From Candidatus Proendomicrobium guianensium (GTDB lineage Bacteria > Elusimicrobiota > Endomicrobiia > Endomicrobiales > Endomicrobiaceae), in the NCBI GenBank assembly GCA_009785775.1, contig WQVR01000060.1, positions 1 to 6,069 on the forward strand: a stretch of DNA of 6,069 nt. The letters are read 5' to 3'. Position numbers and translations under genes: made by a program. Positions within the stretch are counted from its first letter, which is position 1. The number at the start of each line of letters is the position of its first letter. Below, piece by piece: positions 1 to 5,059 of the stretch. The notes under the pieces are model-generated. The model had not been told where the DNA came from. It was given only the letters and a program-made list of their open reading frames with translations, and searched no databases.

Positions 1-996
1 CGCTCTAAACGCGCAACGGTAATAGTTCAAAACCCTAATACGGGCGCCATACTTGCCATGGCTAATATGCCGGATTTTACTCCGGGTCAACCCATAGCAG
101 ACCTTTCCTTGCTTAGAAACCGCGCCGTCAGTGACGTTTTTGAACCCGGCTCTACCTTTAAAATAATACCTTTTGCCGGCGCTTTTGAGGAAGAGGTTAT
201 AAACATTAACGATACATTTCCTACAGGCACTAACGGAAGATTTCGAATTTTCGGACATACTATAAGGGACGTCAGCATAATAAGGGGCGGGGCAACACCG
301 CGCGTTATAATGGAAAGGTCTTCTAATATCGGCACGCTTCATATCGCGCAACAATTAGGAAGAGAAAGGTTTTACGACTATATAAGAAGGTTCGGGTTTA
401 ACAATATTTCGGGCATTGACCTTCCCGCTGAAGCCCGCGGCATACTTGCCGACCACACAAGATGGTGCGGGCTTTCGCTTCCTAATATTTCTTTCGGGCA
501 GGGTATAGCCGTAACGCCATTGCAACTTATAAATTCTTTTTCGGCGATTGCCAACGGCGGCGTGCTTATGCGGCCTCATATAGTAAAATCTATAGAAACA
601 ACCGCCGGAGAAAGAATTTATATGGAACCTATGCAAATCAGGCGTGTTATAAGTTCTGAAACATCAGAACTTATGCGCGATATTTTAAAAACCAGTTCAG
701 GCCCGACGGCGCAGGTAAGGGGCTTTAGCGTTGCAGGTAAAACCGGTACGGCGCAAAAGCCCTGCCCCAGAACAGGCAGATATATGGCAAGAACATACAT
801 TTCGTCTTTTTGCGGTTTTGTTCCGGCAAAAAACCCGCAAGTAACCATACTTGTAATATTAGATGAGCCGCAAGGCGAATTTTTTGCTTCGGTAATAGTA
901 TCTCCCGTATTTGCAAGAATGGCAGAACAAATTGTACAATATCTTAACCTTACGCCTGATTTAGCGTCTGCGCCTGTGCCTAGGCGTGTGGCTTAA
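1..996 (+). CDS. ftsI: FtsI/PBP3-type class B penicillin-binding protein, 3' part (5'-truncated by window)
   Basis: Peptidoglycan D,D-transpeptidase that cross-links stem peptides at the division septum; the active domain lies in the periplasm. The frame is open from base 1, so the ATG at 58 is internal, not the start; 331 codons are visible. All three penicillin-binding signatures are present: STFK at 151-162 (codons 51-54, acylated serine first), SSN at 319-327, and KTGT at 739-750 after VAG. The segment before codon 20 reads like the usual 'NPNTGAILAMAN' entry to the transpeptidase domain. The N-terminal anchor and pedestal domain, roughly the first 250 residues by family norms, lie upstream of the window. 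The protein ends about 80 residues after KTGT with no PASTA domain, unlike Gram-positive PBP2x or SpoVD. Position directly before murE fits ftsI of the dcw cluster. Odd: the usual YYGG-like segment after DEPQG is replaced by FFAS. A SpoVD-like paralogue is the only real alternative and is disfavoured by the missing PASTA domain. Confidence 0.93.
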   Translation, partial: RSKRATVIVQNPNTGAILAMANMPDFTPGQPIADLSLLRNRAVSDVFEPGSTFKIIPFAGAFEEEVININDTFPTGTNGRFRIFGHTIRDVSIIRGGATPRVIMERSSNIGTLHIAQQLGRERFYDYIRRFGFNNISGIDLPAEARGILADHTRWCGLSLPNISFGQGIAVTPLQLINSFSAIANGGVLMRPHIVKSIETTAGERIYMEPMQIRRVISSETSELMRDILKTSSGPTAQVRGFSVAGKTGTAQKPCPRTGRYMARTYISSFCGFVPAKNPQVTILVILDEPQGEFFASVIVSPVFARMAEQIVQYLNLTPDLASAPVPRRVA

Positions 997-1002
997 ATGA
1001 AC

Positions 1003-1008
1003 TATAAT
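1003..1008 (+). promoter_or_regulatory. possible -10 box of an internal promoter before murE
   Basis: A perfect TATAAT lies 36 bases before the murE start. No TTGACA-like hexamer is found 16-18 bases upstream (bases around 979-986 read CCTAGGCG), and there is no TG in the extended -10 position. In DNA this AT-rich such hexamers occur by chance, so this is only a candidate for a secondary promoter driving murE onward. Confidence 0.2.
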
Positions 1009-1030
1009 GTTAAAACAAAAGAAAAATCAT

Positions 1031-1035
1031 AAGAG
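1031..1035 (+). promoter_or_regulatory. weak ribosome binding site of murE
   Basis: AAGAG sits 9 bases before the murE ATG at 1045. It matches the Shine-Dalgarno core imperfectly but is correctly spaced and is the best candidate in the spacer. It supports the ATG at 1045 as the start. Confidence 0.4.
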
Positions 1036-1044
1036 TGTTAAAAA

Positions 1045-2568
1045 ATGATTCTGGACAAAAACTTTTTTAAAAGAATTAACGCTAATTTAATTAATGCTGA
1101 AAGTGTGGAAGTTTTAGGCGTAAGCTATGATTCGCGCACGGTAAAAAAAGGGGATGTTTTTTTTGCTTTAAGCGGTACGCGCACAGACGGCAAAAAATAT
1201 ATAGAAGACGCATTATCAAAAGGCGCTGTGGCGGTAGTACTAGAAGGCGCAACCGACCCTCTTGAGGCGCCCACAATAATTTGCGTGGACGCAACTACGC
1301 TAATGGCAAAACTCGCAAGGTGTGTTTATGACTACCCTGACACACAAATGACGGTTATAGGCGTAACCGGCACCAACGGCAAAACCACGGTTACATATCT
1401 TATAGAATCTATACTGAATTTTAATAATATTCCCTCGGGTGTTATGGGCACTATAAATTACCGTTACCCCGGCAAAATTGTAGACGCTGCTAACACAACA
1501 CCCAAATCTGCAGATATTTATAAAATAATGCGCGAAATGCTAAATGCCGGCGTTAAACATATTGTTATGGAAGTTTCAAGCCATGCTTTAGAACTAGGGC
1601 GTGTAATGGGTATAGAGTTTGATATCGCCGTTTTTACCAACCTTACCGAAGAGCATTTAGACTTTCACGGTACTATGGGAAACTACTTTAACGCCAAATC
1701 AAAACTTTTTACGGGGCTTTTAGGCCAAGGCGCCCAAAAGGGTAAAAAGTATGCTATAATAAATGTGGATGATACTTGGGGCTTAAAGCTTTCAAAAATC
1801 AATCTAAATGCCGATATTTTAGCCTATAGCGTAAGAACTGATGTGGCGTATAAGGCGGAAGATGTTAAAATTGTGCCTACAGGCACTACGTTTACTCTTG
1901 TAAATGGTGATAAACACTTAGATGTTTCAATGCGTCAAATAGGTTTACATAATGTTTACAATGCTTTAGCGGCAGTTGCGGCGGTAAACGCTAGCGGCGT
2001 GGAATTAGAAAAATGTGTTGCGGCTTTAGAAACGGCGTCCGGTGCGCCGGGAAGGCTGGAAAAAGTTGATACTTTAGGGCTTGGTTTTGAAATTTTAGTA
2101 GACTATGCCCACACTGAAGACGCTTTAAAAAATGTTATAAGCGCTATAAAACGCCTTAAACCCAAACGCATTATAACCGTGTTTGGCTGTGGCGGCGACA
2201 GAGACAGAAAAAAACGCCCTTTAATGGGGCAAGCTGTTGTAAACGGAAGCGATTTTGTTTTTGTTACAAGCGATAATCCCCGCACTGAAGACCCTGTTAA
2301 AATTACGTTGGATATTGAAGTGGGTATAAAACGTCTCGGTAAAAATAACTATAAAGTTGTTACAGACCGTGCCCAGGCTATATACGAAGCTGTCGCCATG
2401 GCTGAACGCGGAGACATTATACTTCTTGCCGGAAAAGGACACGAAACTTATCAAATTATAGGCACTCATAAGCATTATTTTAACGACTGTGAAACAGCGT
2501 TTGAATGTGTAGGCAGGGTTAAAGAAAGCCGGGCGCCAAAGCAACACCAAAAGGAGTTTAATTTTTAG
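1045..2568 (+). CDS. murE: UDP-MurNAc-L-Ala-D-Glu:meso-diaminopimelate ligase MurE
   Basis: Cytoplasmic ATP-dependent ligase that adds the third amino acid to the peptidoglycan stem peptide. At 507 residues it is close to the family's usual length (about 490-500). The N-terminal UDP-binding domain carries YDSRTVKKGDVFFAL (about 28-42). The central ATPase domain has the P-loop GTNGKTT at 109-115 (Lys113), the substrate-site TTP at 151-153, the EVSSHALE segment from Glu176, and NLTEEHLDFH followed by YFNAKSKLF, where Lys218 should be the carbamylated lysine. The C-terminal domain contains GCGGDRDRKKRP, DNPRTEDP at 410-417 and GKGHE at 463-467. In characterised MurE enzymes DNPR marks meso-DAP specificity, whereas lysine-adding enzymes carry a different tetrapeptide there. 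murE follows ftsI by 48 bases, and murF starts 2 bases after its stop. The end of the gene also encodes the murF ribosome binding site. No defect is seen; the DAP assignment is a motif-based prediction. Confidence 0.97.
   Translation: MILDKNFFKRINANLINAESVEVLGVSYDSRTVKKGDVFFALSGTRTDGKKYIEDALSKGAVAVVLEGATDPLEAPTIICVDATTLMAKLARCVYDYPDTQMTVIGVTGTNGKTTVTYLIESILNFNNIPSGVMGTINYRYPGKIVDAANTTPKSADIYKIMREMLNAGVKHIVMEVSSHALELGRVMGIEFDIAVFTNLTEEHLDFHGTMGNYFNAKSKLFTGLLGQGAQKGKKYAIINVDDTWGLKLSKINLNADILAYSVRTDVAYKAEDVKIVPTGTTFTLVNGDKHLDVSMRQIGLHNVYNALAAVAAVNASGVELEKCVAALETASGAPGRLEKVDTLGLGFEILVDYAHTEDALKNVISAIKRLKPKRIITVFGCGGDRDRKKRPLMGQAVVNGSDFVFVTSDNPRTEDPVKITLDIEVGIKRLGKNNYKVVTDRAQAIYEAVAMAERGDIILLAGKGHETYQIIGTHKHYFNDCETAFECVGRVKESRAPKQHQKEFNF
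2551..2556 (+). promoter_or_regulatory. murF ribosome binding site with long spacing
   Basis: AAGGAG, the strongest Shine-Dalgarno match in the window, lies inside the last codons of murE. It ends 14 bases before the murF ATG at 2571, longer than the usual 5-9. No closer start is possible: in the murF frame a TAA at 2559-2561 is followed only by TTT, TTA and GCT before the ATG. Ribosomes ending murE at 2568 stop right beside this start, so coupling may compensate. Confidence 0.65.
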
Positions 2569-2570
2569 CT

Positions 2571-3968
2571 ATGCAAAACTTTAACGTAAGGGATTTAATT
2601 AACGCCATGGGCGGTAAATTTCTTTTGGGCGATCCTAACCTTATGGTGCGTGAAATATCTATTGATACGCGCACTTTAAAAAAAGGGCAATTTTATCTTG
2701 CGCTTAAAGGTAAAAACTTTGACGGGCATGATTTTATAAAAGACGCTATAGAAAAGGAAGCCGCCGGCGTAATATTTTCCCGTGAAGACATAGACCTTTC
2801 AAAACCCTTTTCAACTTTCCCTACGGTTATAAAAGTTAAAGATACCCGCCAAGCTTTAGAAGATATTGCCTGGCATTACCGCCGCCGCTTTAAAAGCGTT
2901 AAGGTTATAGGCATTACAGGCTCTAACGGAAAAACCACAACTAAAGATATGTTAGCCAGCATACTTTCTTTAGAGGGCAAAACCACTTGCACGCCTGCTA
3001 ACGCCAATAACCGTATAGGCTTACCGCTTGCTATGCTAGACCTTGAAGCAGACACAGAGTACGCTGTTTTTGAAATAGGCACAAATGAGCATGGCGAAAT
3101 AAAAGCTCTTACAGACATCGCCGCCCCCGACGTAGGCGTAATAACAAACATAGGTTATGCCCATATAGAAACTTTTGGCAGCCTCGAGGGCGTGTTTAAC
3201 GAAAAACGCGCACTGCTTGACGGCACGTCTAAAGAAGGTTTTGTAGTGCTAAATATTGACGATCCTTACCTGAAAAGCGCTGTTTCAAAAATGTATACAA
3301 AAACAATTACTTACGGGCTTTATAACGGTTCAGATATTTATGCCAAAAATTTACGCGTTTGGCCTAATAACCCCGTGTTTGAACTTCACATAGGCACAAA
3401 AAGCGCCGAAGTTAACCTTCCTATAAAGGGGCGCTTTAACATTTTTAATGCGCTTGCCGCCGCCGCCGCCGCCCACGGGCTTGGCGTAGACATTAACAAA
3501 ATCAAAGAAGGCCTTGAAAAATTTACGCCGCCGCCAATGCGTATGGAAATTACAACGCTTCCCACAGGCACCGTTTTAATTAACGACGCTTACAATGCCA
3601 ACCCTTCAAGCATTAAAGAGTCCATAGCAAGCATTGTTCAGGCTTATCCGGGTAAGAAAATTGTGGCTGTTCTAGGCGATATGTTAGAGCTTGGGTCTGA
3701 CGCGCCTAAATTTCACGCCGAACTTGGCAAGTTTATAGACACTCAAAACGTAGCCGGCGTTTTCCTTACCGGCGATATGTGCGGTTATACTAAAGAAAAT
3801 ATTAAGGTTAAGCCCTGCTATTATTCCTTAAATAAAAACGCCCTGTTTCAAGAACTTGACAAAGTGTTAGACTCTAAAACCGTTGTAATTTTTAAGGCTT
3901 CGCGCGGCATGAAGCTTGAGGAAATATACAATAAAATTATAATCAGGCACGAAATGGGCGAAGCTTAA
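2571..3968 (+). CDS. murF: UDP-MurNAc-tripeptide:D-alanyl-D-alanine ligase MurF
   Basis: Cytoplasmic ligase that joins D-Ala-D-Ala to UDP-MurNAc-tripeptide, giving the pentapeptide substrate of MraY. It has 465 residues, typical for the family (about 450-470). The N-terminal domain has the IDTRTLKKGQFYLAL signature (about 31-45), paralogous to that of MurE. The ATPase domain carries the P-loop GSNGKTT at 117-123 (Lys121), NNRIGLPL (147-154), FEIGTNEHGEI from about 167, NIGYAHIETFGS (193-204), and EKR with Lys212 where the family has its conserved, probably carbamylated lysine. The C-terminal domain holds DAYNANPSS from Asp339, VLGDMLELG, and a terminal FKASRGMKLEE. The EIGTN and DAYNANP motifs separate MurF from MurE, MurC and MurD. 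A run of six GCC alanine codons (3456-3473) lies in the helix after GRFNIFNAL. It is followed by mraY through a one-base overlap. The ATG at 2571 is the only start that fits the domain. Confidence 0.97.
   Translation: MQNFNVRDLINAMGGKFLLGDPNLMVREISIDTRTLKKGQFYLALKGKNFDGHDFIKDAIEKEAAGVIFSREDIDLSKPFSTFPTVIKVKDTRQALEDIAWHYRRRFKSVKVIGITGSNGKTTTKDMLASILSLEGKTTCTPANANNRIGLPLAMLDLEADTEYAVFEIGTNEHGEIKALTDIAAPDVGVITNIGYAHIETFGSLEGVFNEKRALLDGTSKEGFVVLNIDDPYLKSAVSKMYTKTITYGLYNGSDIYAKNLRVWPNNPVFELHIGTKSAEVNLPIKGRFNIFNALAAAAAAHGLGVDINKIKEGLEKFTPPPMRMEITTLPTGTVLINDAYNANPSSIKESIASIVQAYPGKKIVAVLGDMLELGSDAPKFHAELGKFIDTQNVAGVFLTGDMCGYTKENIKVKPCYYSLNKNALFQELDKVLDSKTVVIFKASRGMKLEEIYNKIIIRHEMGEA
3456..3473 (+). 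repeat. (GCC)6 trinucleotide microsatellite in murF
   Basis: Six identical GCC codons encode an uninterrupted Ala run just after the conserved FNIFNAL segment of MurF. The surrounding gene uses mixed alanine codons, so the pure GCC run stands out in AT-rich DNA. Slippage here would change length by whole codons without a frameshift. Confidence 0.85.
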
Positions 3969-3970
3969 TG
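3966..3970 (+). promoter_or_regulatory. TAATG stop-start overlap coupling murF to mraY
   Basis: The murF stop TAA (3966-3968) and the mraY start ATG (3968-3970) share one base. The 20 bases upstream hold only a weak purine stretch (GGGCGAAG) and no clear Shine-Dalgarno sequence. Re-initiation by ribosomes finishing murF is therefore the likely way mraY is translated; this is inferred from the layout. Confidence 0.7.
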
Positions 3971-5053
3971 CTTTATCACATTTTTTTTCCGCTCAGGGAT
4001 ATTTTTTCTCCGTTTAATTTATTCCAATATATAACTTTCCGCGCCGGCGGGGCGATACTTACAACCTTAATAATAAGCTTTATTGCCGGCCCCTACATGA
4101 TAAAAAAGCTTATATCACTAAATATCGGACAAACAATACGCACAGACGGTCCCGCCACACATCACGCTAAAAGCGGAACGCCCACAATGGGCGGCGTATT
4201 AATACTTGTTTCAAGCGTGGTTTCAACTTTGCTTTGGGCGCGCCTTGATAACCGCTTTATTGTGTGGCTGCTTATAGCAAGCGTTTGGCTTGGCGTGCTC
4301 GGTTTTTATGACGATTACTTAAAGCTTATCAAAAAAAACCACCGCGGGGTTTCCGGCAAATTTAAACTTTTTTGGCAGATAATGCTTGGCGTTTTTGTAG
4401 CCGTGTATTTATATTTTTTTCCTTCCAATGCCGACTATGCTATGAGTTTAAACATTCCATACTTTAAAGACCTTGCCATAAACCTTTCTTACGTTTATTT
4501 TGTTTTAATTATTGTTGTTTTTGTGGGCAGTTCCAATGCTGTAAACCTTACAGACGGGCTAGACGGACTTGCCATAGGAAATATTATTATAGTAGCTTTT
4601 ACCCTTGCGATATTTGCCTATCTTATAGGCCACTTTCATATGGCCAATCATTTAAGGGTAACCCATGTTGCGGGCGCGGGCGAGATAGCCGTGTTTTTAA
4701 TCGCGGTTGTGGGCTCGGGCATAGGTTTTCTATGGTACAATTGTCACCCCGCCGAAGTTTTTATGGGTGATACGGGAAGCCTTTTTTTAGGCGGCGTTAT
4801 GGGGCTTAGCGCAATATTTATAAGGCAGGAACTTATACTTGCCATACTTGGCGGTATTTTTGTTATAGAAGCATTGTCAGTAATGATACAAGTTTTTCAC
4901 TACAGAAGGTCTAAAAAACGCTTTTTTAAAATGGCGCCGATACATCACCACTATGAACTTTCCGGTATAAGTGAAAGTAAAGTTACAATACGCTTTTGGA
5001 TAGTAGGCATAATGCTTGCAATTATCTCGATAGTTTCGCTTAAATTAAGGTAA
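3968..5053 (+). CDS. mraY: Phospho-MurNAc-pentapeptide transferase MraY (lipid I synthase)
   Basis: Integral inner-membrane enzyme that transfers phospho-MurNAc-pentapeptide from UDP to undecaprenyl phosphate, forming lipid I; it depends on Mg2+. At 361 residues it matches the E. coli enzyme (360). Family motifs run in order: IRTDGP then KSGTPTMGG (68-76), FYDDYLK with the paired Asp115/Asp116, NLTDGLDGL (193-201), FMGDTGS with the catalytic-site Asp268, and PIHHHYE with His326-328. About ten hydrophobic segments are visible, near residues 25-45, 72-90, 96-113, 132-151, 170-189, 201-221, 236-257, 269-284, 288-309 and 341-359, matching the ten-helix MraY fold. The N-terminal FNLFQYITFRAGGA resembles proteins from diderm bacteria. 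The PIHHHYE motif and dcw position exclude the related WecA/TagO transferases. The start overlaps the murF stop; murD follows after 6 bases. A T8 run at 3981-3988 lies within the first codons. Confidence 0.98.
   Translation: MLYHIFFPLRDIFSPFNLFQYITFRAGGAILTTLIISFIAGPYMIKKLISLNIGQTIRTDGPATHHAKSGTPTMGGVLILVSSVVSTLLWARLDNRFIVWLLIASVWLGVLGFYDDYLKLIKKNHRGVSGKFKLFWQIMLGVFVAVYLYFFPSNADYAMSLNIPYFKDLAINLSYVYFVLIIVVFVGSSNAVNLTDGLDGLAIGNIIIVAFTLAIFAYLIGHFHMANHLRVTHVAGAGEIAVFLIAVVGSGIGFLWYNCHPAEVFMGDTGSLFLGGVMGLSAIFIRQELILAILGGIFVIEALSVMIQVFHYRRSKKRFFKMAPIHHHYELSGISESKVTIRFWIVGIMLAIISIVSLKLR
5047..5050 (+). promoter_or_regulatory. ribosome binding site of murD
   Basis: AAGG lies in the last codons of mraY, 9 bases before the murD ATG at 5060. 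It is a short but well-placed Shine-Dalgarno core and supports that start. Confidence 0.5.
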
Positions 5054-5059
5054 ATAAAC

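Larger units (their letters stand above)
997..1044 (+). other. ftsI-murE intergenic spacer
   Basis: This 48-base AT-rich stretch is the only gap longer than 6 bases in the window. It contains a TATAAT hexamer and a weak purine-rich site before murE. A 12-codon ATG-to-stop frame (997-1032) starts one base after the ftsI stop, but it shows no recognisable protein and is more likely chance. I see no inverted repeat followed by a T-run, so no intrinsic terminator separates ftsI from murE and read-through is expected. Confidence 0.8.

Noticed and set aside
997..1032. A 12-codon ATG-to-TAA frame in the ftsI-murE spacer as a small protein or leader peptide
   Set aside because: There is no sign of its own ribosome binding site beyond ftsI coding sequence, no recognisable peptide, and no attenuator-like hairpin after it.
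1754..1760. A CTATAAT promoter-like hexamer inside murE
   Set aside because: It falls in well-conserved coding sequence (AIINVDD) and is explained by Ala-Ile-Ile codons with frequent ATA usage.
221..1890. A shared 13-base word CCTACAGGCACTA in ftsI and murE, with a near copy in murF around 3560, as a possible uptake or recombination site
   Set aside because: All copies encode Pro-Thr-Gly-Thr in frame, are few, and have no regular spacing or palindromic structure. Codon preference explains them.
3432..3455. Phe in place of the His in the GRHN motif of MurF
   Set aside because: GxFN is a common variant at this position in Mur ligases, so the change is not noteworthy.
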